DNA of 33,333 nucleotides, taken from positions 1 to 33,333 of the forward strand of contig CBDUQS010000009.1 in NCBI GenBank assembly GCA_965369815.1, in the 5' to 3' direction. Position 1 is the first letter of the stretch, and each line of letters begins with the position of its first letter. The notes under the pieces were generated by a model. It saw nothing but the letters and a program-made list of their open reading frames with translations. It ran no database searches and was not told the DNA's origin. This stretch comes from DAOWGG01 sp965369815 (GTDB lineage Bacteria > Patescibacteriota > Gracilibacteria > UM-FILTER-43-11). The position numbers and the translations under genes are program-made. Shown here one piece after another: positions 16,801 to 24,819 of the stretch.

Positions 16801-19800
16801 GAGGTCACTGTGCTCAAGCGTCCAATCGCATTTGTTCCTTGGTCATAAAGGAATGTAAATTCAGTTCCGCCCTCCCCCAAAAAGTCTTCTGCTGTCATAC
16901 GATCCAATTCATCATACGCATACTGAACGGCTTGATTTAGTGGGTTAGTTCGCTGGATCAAATTACTATTTTCATCGTAGCTATATTGCCAAGTCCCATA
17001 ACTTTGACCAACAGCATGGGCATCTGTTTGGGTGAGTCGTCGTCCAAAATTATCGTACGTAAAATCACGAATATTATTCAAAGCATCTGCAATTTTTACT
17101 AGGTTACCAATTGAATCGTAACTGTATTTAGTTCGATTAATATTAGCACCTAAATGCTCACCCACTTCCATTAATTGCCCACGAGCATCAAACTTAAAAT
17201 CTTTTATTTTTCCATTGGGATCGGTAAGCGTTTTATTCCATATATCATATTGAGTTGAAGTAGTGCCAAGTGGATTAACAGCTGCTAAGCCACGCCCGAG
17301 TACATCGTAAGTAAAGCTCGTTCCAATTCGATTTTCATTTATCGATTCAAACGCGGTCGATCCACTGAAATAGGGTTGAATGGATTTTTTTACATTTCCT
17401 CGTTTATCAAAAATGGTGGCTGATGTAGACCATTTTCCATTCGAACTTTCAGTTTTTGTTTCAATGACTCTTCCTAATCCATCTAAATAAGAATAGGAAT
17501 TTACCTGGATCCCATCATCATTGTGAATAGTGGATTGGACTGTGCGTGGCGCTCCACTATCAGAATAACTGACCGACTTACTATTTATCAGCGATCCGGA
17601 TGTAGGGTGACTGATTTCGGTTTTTGTCAGACGCCCCATGCCATCAAAAGTATTTTTTGTTACGGCATTATTTGAATCTGTTGATTGTAACAATTGGCCT
17701 GTTGCAACATCGTAATCCGTTACTACCATATGCCCCAAAGGATTAGTTTGGCTAACTGGATGCAAATTCAATGAATCATAAGTGACAGTACTTGTGTATC
17801 CGCGCGGATTGACTTGGCGAATAGGCATCCCAAATTCATTATATTCAACTGTACTCGCTATAAAATTATTAGTCGTATTCAGCCATGTTTCCATCCGGGT
17901 CGGATTTCCAATTGTTACGCTTCCAAAATCAAGATTGTCGTAATAGGTTCGATTATGTCCGATAAGCTGATTAGTATGATCAAAAACTTTTTGCTCAACA
18001 GGGAAACTGAGTAAATGATCCGTTGTATTCTGAGTGAAAGTGTTTTCTTGTCGAATTAAATCATTTTCAATATCTCCAAAAGCACCATCGTTGCCATTCA
18101 GCTGAACTTCACCGTAATCAATCGTAAGTATTGGATTTCCATAGCTATCGTATTCGAAATATTGTGCAGTGGATCTATTGGATCCGCCTACTGGATTATA
18201 ATTAACTGAAACGGTTCGATCTAAAAAAGGGTAATATCGATTACTGCCTAAATTATTTTTTTGATACCGATTAATGGTTGCCGCTACCAATCGATTTTGA
18301 TCATCATAAATCTCAGACCGATAGACTGCTCCTTTTTTACTGATATGATCATCGTATTCCCCATTGCCAGTATCAGCGACGCTATTTTCCCCCTGATGAT
18401 AATAAGCTTTTGTTACAAACCCTAACTCATCTGTTTTGGTAACCACACGAAAGCCTGCCATTTCACGATCATCCACGGAATTATAATGGTAGTGTCCATC
18501 TTCATAAAAATAATCAACTGAGCTTAGGTGTCCCATTCCATCATGAGTTGTTATTTTACTAACGGTTGTGGTAATGATCGGTAAATTTGGATTCGCCTGA
18601 GTTCCATCTTCTTTTAAATATTGAGCCGATGTTTTATGCTCCAAATCTACTCGCCCTCCCTGGCTAGTATGAATGGTTTTTAAAAAATATGGGCGACTTC
18701 CTTTATTGATAAAAACTTTTTTTGTGAAGTACTTATTCACATTTGTATATTCCTGAATATCCCTCTCAAGACTTTGAATAACATCTGGTAGCAAGTCTCC
18801 ATTTAAATCTACAATTCGAACTCCGGAATCTCCATGGTAACTCCCATTAATAGTGCCTAACATAATAGGAAATTTATATTTATAAACCTCACTCCCACTC
18901 CCCTTGTTTAAGTAAAGATCATTAGTGTCTCTATATCCCGCGTTGTTGTAGATGCGGTAAGAGTCGATGAAATCAATCATCCCATCGCCATTGGCGTCAA
19001 AAGAGCGATGAGTATTTGTTTCCTTTCGATTAAAAGCGCATGAGCTATTTGGCGGATTTTTAATCCACCCTCCTTTGCCATCATTGATCCACACTGCAGG
19101 ACTAGTGTATCCATTGCCTCTATAGTAAAAATCGGCCAGTCCATCATAATTACAATCCTGAACATAAGATTGTCGACCTAATCGCTGATCGTATTGACCG
19201 TCCGTGATAATGACTTCGGGGGCTTCCCATAAGCTGGTCAGCGAGCAGGCTTGACCTTGGTTATTTAGACATGTTTTCTCTTGAACCTCCCCATAGGGAG
19301 GCTGATTCCCTCCCCAATAAGCGTAGCGGCTTTGAATAATATCGGTCAGCCCATCTCCATTCAAATCTGCCAAGGAAGCACCGTTGTCAGGTTTCCCAGG
19401 ACCATAAGCTCCCATGGCGACCTTAATCGTATCTTGATAATTACTTCCATTAAATAAGTTGATTGAGCTGTAATATTGAGATGAGGTTCGACTGCTATTG
19501 AGACCTATATAAGACCGAATGATATCAGCTCGCACATCTCCATTAAAATCAATCGCTTTCTTAGGAATATTTGGAATCCCATTACTTGGATAATATCCTG
19601 GATCAGGATAAGTTGCATCTTCATATTTCCAGCCACCGTTCAGATCACTTACCGCCCTTTTCCGTGAACTTGATGAGCTTGAGCTATCACTAAATTCAAA
19701 ATCATGTATACCATTCCCATTCATATCCCATTCATAAATTTTATACGCTCCTCCACATTCATGATAACAATGTTCAAAGGTCCAAGTCGGCATATAATCC

Positions 19801-20819
19801 GTCGTCTCCTCCCACCTAACATCCGATGGGGTGTATTCAAACCGAGTGGGTGGTAATGAAGTTACTTGTCCATCATTCGAATATCCAATTTCCTGAATTT
19901 GCTGAATGGTTTGTTTAACAATCGGATCAATATTAGTGTGCTGGAGTTTATATTCACGACGTAAATTTTCTTCCGCATAAATTTCAATACCTGTAACTAA
20001 ATATTTAGTATCAGTACGGAAACCTTTTTCATAACCGAAATAAGGATCGGGCCGAGCATCTCCTGTTTCATTATTTGCAAATGGTAAAAACCGAACTTCA
20101 AAAACCCCATCTTCGGTTCCATGTCCGGTGTAGTGAATGGTTTTAGGATAAATAGAATTATCCAATTTAAAGTAAGTATATCGAATAAAATTATCATTGC
20201 GATCACGAATTTCTTCGAGCATCCATTGGTATATTCTGGATGGATCATCAGGGTCGAACTGGCGTGATTCATCCGTTAGACCGAATTTATATTGAGCTCC
20301 TTGTTTATCGGTAATCAACCAAGTGTTATCATTCAAAAATTCATATTTTGCAAAAGAACTTTCGACTTTTTGTCCATATTGCCCATGAGCTCCGTCGGTA
20401 AGTTGGGTGGCAACCAACTCCCCACTTCCAGCAGGAGAATAGATAGCAAAATCATTTCGATTGTATAAATTTTCAACTCCTTTTTTATTTAGCCTTTTAA
20501 TTGAATAAGTATTTAGACTCCATCGATAACCAACAATATTATCGTGAGATGAATCTTGACTGTTGTAGGTCAGTTGAACAGCGGGAGTCATCCCATTCCT
20601 CCCTGCAGGCAAAGCAATTGGATAATCATAAATAGAAGCCCCTGTGAATTCCCCCACCTGAAAATTGCCACGCATTTGCTTGCTGGTTTGCATGGGGTCT
20701 GTCTTATTGCTGTTGTCAGGTGAATAAGCATCTTCTGCTGCATGAACTGGCTGCAATAAAAATAGATTAATAAAAAGAACGGGAATCAGGGCAAGTGATA
20801 AACTTCTTTTGATATTCAT
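13827..20819 (-). CDS. Secreted SpvB/Rhs-type giant protein with Ig-like repeat and FnIII tail
   Basis: 2,330 aa. A signal peptide covers residues 1-27 (ending VHA). Residues ~45-330 match the SpvB N-terminal domain (GEFTGASIYDYPIALPAGRN). Residues ~370-700 hold FG-GAP/VCBS-type repeats such as DLNGDGLTDIIQ. A TcdB-like middle and many Rhs/YD repeats (YSYDSIGNLV, FTYDNFGRR) run to about 1,620. Where Rhs proteins usually have a core-end motif and a toxin tip, this one has five ~81-aa Ig-like repeats (about 1,630-2,040), each with an IWVNGEEVVP-like strand, a low-complexity linker and an FnIII-like domain (~2,125-2,220). No toxin domain or immunity gene is visible. It is probably a surface or secreted encapsulating or adhesive protein. 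No SD; a 40-aa ORF lies 36 bp upstream. Confidence 0.9.
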   Translation of the reverse strand: MNIKRSLSLALIPVLFINLFLLQPVHAAEDAYSPDNSNKTDPMQTSKQMRGNFQVGEFTGASIYDYPIALPAGRNGMTPAVQLTYNSQDSSHDNIVGYRWSLNTYSIKRLNKKGVENLYNRNDFAIYSPAGSGELVATQLTDGAHGQYGQKVESSFAKYEFLNDNTWLITDKQGAQYKFGLTDESRQFDPDDPSRIYQWMLEEIRDRNDNFIRYTYFKLDNSIYPKTIHYTGHGTEDGVFEVRFLPFANNETGDARPDPYFGYEKGFRTDTKYLVTGIEIYAEENLRREYKLQHTNIDPIVKQTIQQIQEIGYSNDGQVTSLPPTRFEYTPSDVRWEETTDYMPTWTFEHCYHECGGAYKIYEWDMNGNGIHDFEFSDSSSSSSSRKRAVSDLNGGWKYEDATYPDPGYYPSNGIPNIPKKAIDFNGDVRADIIRSYIGLNSSRTSSQYYSSINLFNGSNYQDTIKVAMGAYGPGKPDNGASLADLNGDGLTDIIQSRYAYWGGNQPPYGEVQEKTCLNNQGQACSLTSLWEAPEVIITDGQYDQRLGRQSYVQDCNYDGLADFYYRGNGYTSPAVWINDGKGGWIKNPPNSSCAFNRKETNTHRSFDANGDGMIDFIDSYRIYNNAGYRDTNDLYLNKGSGSEVYKYKFPIMLGTINGSYHGDSGVRIVDLNGDLLPDVIQSLERDIQEYTNVNKYFTKKVFINKGSRPYFLKTIHTSQGGRVDLEHKTSAQYLKEDGTQANPNLPIITTTVSKITTHDGMGHLSSVDYFYEDGHYHYNSVDDREMAGFRVVTKTDELGFVTKAYYHQGENSVADTGNGEYDDHISKKGAVYRSEIYDDQNRLVAATINRYQKNNLGSNRYYPFLDRTVSVNYNPVGGSNRSTAQYFEYDSYGNPILTIDYGEVQLNGNDGAFGDIENDLIRQENTFTQNTTDHLLSFPVEQKVFDHTNQLIGHNRTYYDNLDFGSVTIGNPTRMETWLNTTNNFIASTVEYNEFGMPIRQVNPRGYTSTVTYDSLNLHPVSQTNPLGHMVVTDYDVATGQLLQSTDSNNAVTKNTFDGMGRLTKTEISHPTSGSLINSKSVSYSDSGAPRTVQSTIHNDDGIQVNSYSYLDGLGRVIETKTESSNGKWSTSATIFDKRGNVKKSIQPYFSGSTAFESINENRIGTSFTYDVLGRGLAAVNPLGTTSTQYDIWNKTLTDPNGKIKDFKFDARGQLMEVGEHLGANINRTKYSYDSIGNLVKIADALNNIRDFTYDNFGRRLTQTDAHAVGQSYGTWQYSYDENSNLIQRTNPLNQAVQYAYDELDRMTAEDFLGEGGTEFTFLYDQGTNAIGRLSTVTSSNYQHNYEYDLLGRVLRDQKQIDGRDFTFTYDYDLMGGVTRMMYPDDMEIFYSYDNAHQLSKVYSENKIFADQFDTTPLGQLAAMRIGEQMVTTNIYESNEMYRLTQKQTLQHGVVRLQDFQYDYDSMGNLMKLVDQSNAITSKDVDYLYDDLYRLTEARYTNTGNYEFTTMNYQYNAIGNMVFKSDIGLMEYRHHNPHAVTKAGDSSYSYDLNGSMADHNGNTLTYDYRGRMIQSGDGTNYFYDESNQRLKKGDKYYPNKYYEIDGSKEVKYVFAGNTKIAKVVRALIEPPIVEPIEGQTEGQIEDPSIIFNGTKESGLAMWVNGIEILPAGPETEWEYSTDLIVGDNVFEFYTKKDVETASKRITQSITYEVPTPVIEPIENPTTSTRILLNGTKRANTSIWINGEEVVPINDQTVWNYEIALLIEQNTFEIHAEDRLSQEGDSLQLNLTYFAQAPTVDDFEQPVKTNPFTIRGEKALYMSIWVNGEEVVPMDEKTTWQTSLKLEKGINSFIVFSKNEFGVESNGVILTMPYDVNAPTLDPIQSPTSDAIVSIMGTKPAYSSLWINDEEVIPMDSNEFWVHNVRLTDVTNTFRIYTKDEEGVESATMVISIDYDATPPVVDMSASNTSNGSYALSGAKSAGTAIWVNGKELVPADETTVWAAYFQLNPGANTLEIITRSSFGIESDSVNLEVNYIPSAQTDPSIFSSSSGSGGGGYRTPISTQLFEARMEEVKMQNEIIESEKKAEEDKGEEKDLSDPEVIADYIIRSQSGDRSNTPKSVWPTAESKTGVEFKNLQITYQKRKAIIKWDKMSKEVAEFRVYRSKYAYPDRRSKHASRKIATIKASSFKNRYTDKNIEDDKHYTYRVVALDHNGDIIKTSIQLNSEQVFVAQKSGDKINFERYTDKTFDKVYITQHNHLDFEKTSDPKKVRVEPKDGFRLGTKIHVRFINCEAKENGKPYCQNVDQKILDVYTIKKPGIPRLSFMTNQI
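14700..15935 (-). repeat. Five ~81-aa Ig-like repeats at the end of the Rhs-type protein
   Basis: Each unit starts with a P-x-(V/L)-(D/E)-P-like strand, continues with GTK-x-(A/N)-x-(S/T)-x-W-(I/V)-N-(G/D)-E-(E/K)-(V/L)-(V/I)-P and ends in a strand near Tyr. The units are diverged in DNA but aligned in protein, which suggests old tandem duplication. Confidence 0.8.
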
Positions 20820-20855
20820 AATGAGATTTAAATTAAATAAAAAGAGGTTAAAAAA

Positions 20856-20978
20856 TTATTTATTTTCTTCTTCCACCAAATACCCCTGCAATTGCAGAAT
20901 CATTTCCCGCATTGCAGAATTCATAAGAATTAAATTTCGGATCGCCTTTTGAGAGACATCTTGTTTTTGCTTATTCAT
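20856..20978 (-). CDS. 40-aa small ORF upstream of the Rhs-type gene
   Basis: ATG at 20978 to TAA at 20856: MNKQKQDVSQKAIRNLILMN then a second helical half ending LVEEENK. It is amphipathic and helical, with no Cys and no signal peptide. It lies 36 bp upstream of the 2,330-codon gene, downstream of a good minus-strand promoter and directly after a leader hairpin. No homologue recognised. It could be a chaperone-like or regulatory leader protein, or simply a leader ORF. Confidence 0.5.
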   Translation of the reverse strand: MNKQKQDVSQKAIRNLILMNSAMREMILQLQGYLVEEENK

Positions 20979-20982
20979 AAAA

Positions 20983-21013
20983 CCCACACGATTAAATAAT
21001 ATTATCGGGTGGG
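20983..21013 (-). promoter_or_regulatory. Leader hairpin just before the 40-aa ORF
   Basis: In the minus-strand transcript CCCAC(C)CGAT pairs with ATCG(T)GTGGG around an A/T loop, followed by TTTT and the ATG. It could act as an attenuator, an operator or a fold over the ribosome entry site. Confidence 0.4.
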
Positions 21014-21080
21014 CGAAAATGATTAGGCAAACTTTGGGTTGGGAGATTCCTGAGCATCTGGACGGCGCGTCAGGCTATTC

Positions 21081-21109
21081 ACTTTAGACTAATGTTTACA
21101 ACTTGTCAA
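21081..21109 (-). promoter_or_regulatory. Sigma-70 promoter for the small ORF / Rhs / RAYT transcript
   Basis: TTGACA, 17 nt, TAAAGT on the minus strand. The leader to the 40-aa ORF would be about 95 nt. Confidence 0.65.
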
Positions 21110-21148
21110 TAGTATTTTAAAATAACTAAATGTTTTCAGGGGAAAAGC

Positions 21149-21186
21149 TTGACTTTTTAAAAAAATAGGTTAAAATAAAACACCTT
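21149..21186 (+). promoter_or_regulatory. Sigma-70 promoter 1 for the TPR-like lipoprotein gene
   Basis: TTGACT, 16 nt, TAAAAT, then AAAACACCTT. The same layout, with an identical AATAAAACACCTT, recurs at 29366-29403 before the receiver-HAD gene. Confidence 0.65.
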
Positions 21187-21217
21187 GATGTAACAAATCA
21201 ATGTTGCACGTGTAATA
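21187..21217 (+). promoter_or_regulatory. Candidate ECF-dependent promoter 2 for the lipoprotein gene
   Basis: GATGTAACA, 16 nt, GTAATA. The same two blocks with the same spacing precede the ECF sigma gene on the minus strand (2044-2072). It lies directly downstream of promoter 1. Confidence 0.5.
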
Positions 21218-21251
21218 TATAAAGCTAAAATCTCTAATATAAAGTGCCCTT

Positions 21252-22733
21252 ATGCTCCCTCTACCAAAAGACCAATTAGACACCATCCCTACAGAAGATG
21301 TTAATAGCCGAAACAATGTTCTTCGTGTTATTGATGGAGGAAATAATGTGAGTTTATCGGATGAAGCTGAAAAAGGCGGAGGTTGGATTTCAGATTTAAT
21401 GAAAGGATCTAGGATGAGAATTTTTGGAGCTTTTTTAAGATTGGGTATGCCAGTTTTTTTAGCCACAGCAACGGGCTGTGCAACCATTGGTAGGCAAATC
21501 AGTCGTGTTGGCTCATCGCATCAAGAAGCAGCTTATAGCGCCTATGAAGGAAAAGATTATTTGGAAGCGAGACATCAAATGCAGAATGTTTCAGGGGATA
21601 AGTTAAGTGAATCTGATAAAGAGTTAATCGCTAAAATTGAAAGGGCCATTAAAGGAAAGAGATTATTTTTCTTGCGAAAAACCTCTGAATTTGAAGGGAA
21701 TAAGCTTATGAAAAATGACTATGTGCAAGCCTTGGATTATTATCAATTGGCTTATGACCATATGTCACCAGATGATCCACTTTATGCCAGTGTTAAAAAG
21801 CGTATCGATGATTTAGAGGAGTTGGTTGATAAATTAAAAGAAGATTATGACACAGCTTCTCAGGCAGTTGATCAATTGTCGAAAGAAGCAGATTTAATTA
21901 AAGATAATAACTACATTAAATTAGCAGCTGCCATTTACACCATGCAAAAAAATGCGGCTCAATTGAATATTGATAATAGCCTTGAGCTGTTCAATCTTTG
22001 CCTTGATTTTTCTAAGAAATTCTTAGAAGAGGGTGAGGAAAAACAAGCCACTCTTTATATTGAAATGGCAAAACGATTCTATGCAAATGCCAACGAATCT
22101 TATGAAAAAATGGCAATCACTCAGGAGTATAAAGATGCTTTTGCTTCTTCCACCGTTTCACTAGAGGAATATGAAAGAACTATCGAAGTAAATCAACTCA
22201 AAGAATATGCAAAAGAATTCGTTGAAATCTATGCCGACAAAAAGAATCCCAATCGAAAAAGATTAGTAGAGCTATCCTATGAAATAGTAGAGCATCCCTA
22301 TAAAGAAGATTTAGAAGGAAATACGATTGTAGAGGATGCAGAAAAAATAAAAGAAGGGGAGGATCAAAAAATATCTGAAGCCAAAAGAAAAGCTCGCGCC
22401 AGAGCCCGTGTACAATCTCGTGCTCGTGCTAAAAAGGCTGCTGAAGCAAAGGCAAAGGCAAAGGCTGAAGCGAGGTCAAAAATGCCGTTGAAACAATTGA
22501 TTACATCGGTTGATTCAAATGGGAATAGACATGCAGTTCCAATGTCACAAGAATTATCGAAGGAGGAAGTAACATTTATTTTACAGGAATACAATGAGTG
22601 TAGAAGGCTTCGTAATTTAGAATTGAAAGAAGGCATTGCTCATTGTGAGACCGTATTAAAAATGAAATTAAGCCCTAAGCAAAAGGAGAAGGTTGAGGGG
22701 TGGCTCAAAGATCTTAAAGATATATTCGAATAA
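21252..22733 (+). CDS. TPR-like lipoprotein with coiled-coil and Lys/Arg/Ala-rich segment
   Basis: 493 aa from ATG 21252. Residues 55-76 form a lipoprotein signal (MRIFGAFLRLGMPVFLATATGC, lipobox ATGC with Cys76), so translation may really begin at ATG 21414, which has AAAGGA upstream. From 21252 a 54-residue hydrophilic extension would precede an internal anchor. The body is helical with TPR-like units (for example NDYVQALDYYQLAYDHM) and coiled coil. Residues ~374-415 are a run of Lys/Arg/Ala. No enzyme motif. A tetratricopeptide scaffold at the outer face of the membrane is likely; the partner is unknown. The tandem promoters suggest both housekeeping and ECF control. Confidence 0.75.
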   Translation: MLPLPKDQLDTIPTEDVNSRNNVLRVIDGGNNVSLSDEAEKGGGWISDLMKGSRMRIFGAFLRLGMPVFLATATGCATIGRQISRVGSSHQEAAYSAYEGKDYLEARHQMQNVSGDKLSESDKELIAKIERAIKGKRLFFLRKTSEFEGNKLMKNDYVQALDYYQLAYDHMSPDDPLYASVKKRIDDLEELVDKLKEDYDTASQAVDQLSKEADLIKDNNYIKLAAAIYTMQKNAAQLNIDNSLELFNLCLDFSKKFLEEGEEKQATLYIEMAKRFYANANESYEKMAITQEYKDAFASSTVSLEEYERTIEVNQLKEYAKEFVEIYADKKNPNRKRLVELSYEIVEHPYKEDLEGNTIVEDAEKIKEGEDQKISEAKRKARARARVQSRARAKKAAEAKAKAKAEARSKMPLKQLITSVDSNGNRHAVPMSQELSKEEVTFILQEYNECRRLRNLELKEGIAHCETVLKMKLSPKQKEKVEGWLKDLKDIFE

Positions 22734-22747
22734 AATTTAGACATGTT

Positions 22748-22783
22748 CAAGACCCCTTCCTCCTGGTAGGGGTCTTGTTTTTG
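22748..22783 (+). terminator. Rho-independent terminator after the lipoprotein gene
   Basis: CAAGACCCCT pairs with AGGGGTCTTG around a 10-nt loop and is followed by TTTTTG. On the opposite strand it follows the adenylate cyclase stop but with a poorer T-run. Confidence 0.9.
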
Positions 22784-22790
22784 TATTACG

Positions 22791-24542
22791 TCATGCAGCC
22801 TGCTTGTCAGGCTTCCTGGCCCTTTCGTCGGTGACGTGGATCAGGGAATACATGCTGGTAATAGCAGTGATTCTTTTTATATCTCGTTGCCTCCATTCCC
22901 GCAGTTGGATAACGGGGTTTCGGCTTGGCTTTACGGGCTCTTCTTCCCAGGCAGGAATGTCATCCACATCCATCTCGGGAGCGGGTAACGGCATGCCTTT
23001 TTGAACCATCTTGTCTAGCCAATGCTCAAGTTCGTACAGGAACTGCTGATGCTGTTCCTCGGAAAGGTCTAGCACGAGCCGAACCCTCTTCTGAGAGAAG
23101 AAACTGAGCAGGTACTTGGCCATCCATTCGCAAAGCTCAGGAAGCACGAAGCTGTTGACATCATGAACGTTGACTCGTCCATCAAAGCCCTTAGCTTCCA
23201 CATCCCTCTTTGTGCCCTTCAAGAATTCTTCAGGACCTTGAGCTGTCTGCAAGAGATTTGCATCTCCCCACAGGTAGCCGCTGATCAGAAGGCCAGACTT
23301 GATGCAAGCGGACTCAATACGAACAGCCAGATTCACTACCCAGCCGATCAGTGTGTAGTCCATGCGGACACCGGGTGCTCCCAGTGCTCCCTGTATGCAC
23401 TCATCAATCGCGAGACCGATTCGTACATACAACGGCTTATCGCCATGATAGCTGACCATGACGTAGTTGTGGATGGCGATGGCATACTGCACCAAGGTGC
23501 AAACCGTGGCCATCAAACGAGCGCAGGTTTCTTTGTTCATACCCTTGGTCACCTTGACCAGGAACAGAACAGCGTCGCCGATCAGCTTATCGAGAGTGAG
23601 GCCAAAGTCGCCTAATATCCACCCGATGATGCTGAAAAGCTTGTTGAGCTTGGCAAATAGTTTCTTTGGATTCTTCTTGAAGGTGTTAGCCAACTTAGTT
23701 GAATCCTTGATGTCTATTTGCCCGACAATGACGTCGTCGATGTGCTCAGGCCCCTCACCCAACTTATCCGATAGCACCTTTTCTGCCGCGGGCACATTGG
23801 TGAATGGAATCATCACCTTGAGTATCCGATTGGCACGGTACTGGTTGAAGAGGGTAGCGCATAGAATGGCGATCATGCCAAACATGAGCAACAGCCATGC
23901 ACGGTCTCGCGCATCGTTGTTGAGGGTCAGATGGACATACGCCTTCACCTTTTCATTGTCTGTACCAGGACTGAATACCACCGGAGCGATATTAGTAAGG
24001 GTACCATTTGATTCGGTGAATTCGCGAAATCCTTCTCTGAGCCCTTTTAGCCTCAAGACTGCAGGGTACTCCTGGCCGATCAGCTTACTCTCTGCCTTTG
24101 TGAGAAGTCGTCTCTTGCCTGGAGTATGACTTTCGTCGGCATCCTTGAGCATAACAGCAAGGATCTTGCTGCTCTCTGCATGGACGATGTAAGCCCGATC
24201 AATACGCGGATCAACCTTTTTGATGCCCTGGAGGACACGGTTCAGGCCGTCGAACGTATCGGGATCGTCAATTTTCACGGTCCTTATGAGCGGTTTGAGC
24301 GCTTCGGACAGCACCATCGTATCGATGTTACTACTACTGGTGATGGTTCCGTCCGTCACGAAGTTGGCGATCAGTAAGAGAATGAAGGCACCAACGCCTA
24401 CGACGCCCATCTGGTAGAAGCCAGATCGACGCAATCTCTTGGTGATCTGTGCTTCGTTCTGTTTCAGTGGATTAACCGGCCAGATGGCCGATCTCATGGC
24501 GGGCAAGCCCGTCAGCGTCTTTAGCCGTTTTCTGGCCATCAT
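22791..24542 (-). CDS. Membrane class III adenylate cyclase with extracytoplasmic sensor
   Basis: 583 aa from ATG 24542, chosen because AGGAG lies 7 nt upstream; a GTG two codons earlier is too close to it. Helices lie at about 42-62 and 215-234, enclosing a ~150-aa outer sensor domain. The cyclase domain (about 270-430) has both metal Asp residues (D277 in GQIDIKDST, D323 in KLIGDAVLF), the adenine-selecting Lys319 and Asp395, and Asn404 and Arg408 in the GWVVNLAVRIE block, so it should make cAMP. No HAMP domain is obvious; the last ~110 residues are unassigned. The gene is about 54% G+C in sampled lines against about 33-42% next door, and uses an SD and a TGA stop. It is probably a foreign gene. 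Confidence 0.92.
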   Translation of the reverse strand: MMARKRLKTLTGLPAMRSAIWPVNPLKQNEAQITKRLRRSGFYQMGVVGVGAFILLLIANFVTDGTITSSSNIDTMVLSEALKPLIRTVKIDDPDTFDGLNRVLQGIKKVDPRIDRAYIVHAESSKILAVMLKDADESHTPGKRRLLTKAESKLIGQEYPAVLRLKGLREGFREFTESNGTLTNIAPVVFSPGTDNEKVKAYVHLTLNNDARDRAWLLLMFGMIAILCATLFNQYRANRILKVMIPFTNVPAAEKVLSDKLGEGPEHIDDVIVGQIDIKDSTKLANTFKKNPKKLFAKLNKLFSIIGWILGDFGLTLDKLIGDAVLFLVKVTKGMNKETCARLMATVCTLVQYAIAIHNYVMVSYHGDKPLYVRIGLAIDECIQGALGAPGVRMDYTLIGWVVNLAVRIESACIKSGLLISGYLWGDANLLQTAQGPEEFLKGTKRDVEAKGFDGRVNVHDVNSFVLPELCEWMAKYLLSFFSQKRVRLVLDLSEEQHQQFLYELEHWLDKMVQKGMPLPAPEMDVDDIPAWEEEPVKPSRNPVIQLREWRQRDIKRITAITSMYSLIHVTDERARKPDKQAA

Positions 24543-24548
24543 GGTCAC

Positions 24549-24554
24549 TCTCCT
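24549..24554 (-). promoter_or_regulatory. Strong SD of the adenylate cyclase gene
   Basis: AGGAGA on the minus strand, with AGGAG 7 nt from ATG 24542. It sets the start and contrasts with the SD-free neighbours. Confidence 0.7.
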
Positions 24555-24722
24555 ATATAAAAAATGGTTAAATTTCGAACTTTATAAAGCAAAAACGAGT
24601 TGTAAAAGATCACCCTAGCAGGCGACTCAGACATAGCAAGCACTCGGTAGAAGCTACTTTTTTAAATAAATAACCTATATCGAGAGCTCGTTAGACGTAA
24701 AGTCAGCGAGCCAAGGCTATAC

Positions 24723-24751
24723 ATTAAATCATTTTTTAGCCAATTTGTCAA
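24723..24751 (-). promoter_or_regulatory. Sigma-70 promoter for the adenylate cyclase gene
   Basis: TTGACA, 17 nt, TTTAAT on the minus strand. The predicted leader is about 170 nt. Confidence 0.55.
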
Positions 24752-24819
24752 TGGGACTTCACTCTGAAAGACCTTCCGAATTTCGAATCCGGTTTTAAAA
24801 TTTAAAATGAACTAGCTAA

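Larger units (their letters stand above)
24543..24819 (-). other. Upstream region of the cyclase gene
   Basis: Holds the cyclase SD and promoter. Otherwise I see no ORF or known RNA fold here. The part from about 24600 to 24720 is less A/T-rich than flanking spacers and may have travelled with the gene. Confidence 0.4.

Noticed and set aside
13827..20819. Polymorphic toxin or contact-dependent inhibition system
   Set aside because: No toxin tip, pre-toxin motif or immunity gene could be found beside the Rhs region.
20999..21086. 22-codon plus-strand ORF before the lipoprotein gene
   Set aside because: Very short, lies upstream of the plus-strand promoter and overlaps the minus-strand promoter.
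23467..24129. 220-codon plus-strand ORF opposite the adenylate cyclase gene
   Set aside because: It is a shadow of a higher-G+C gene whose catalytic motifs are all in the minus frame; no start signal or family likeness.
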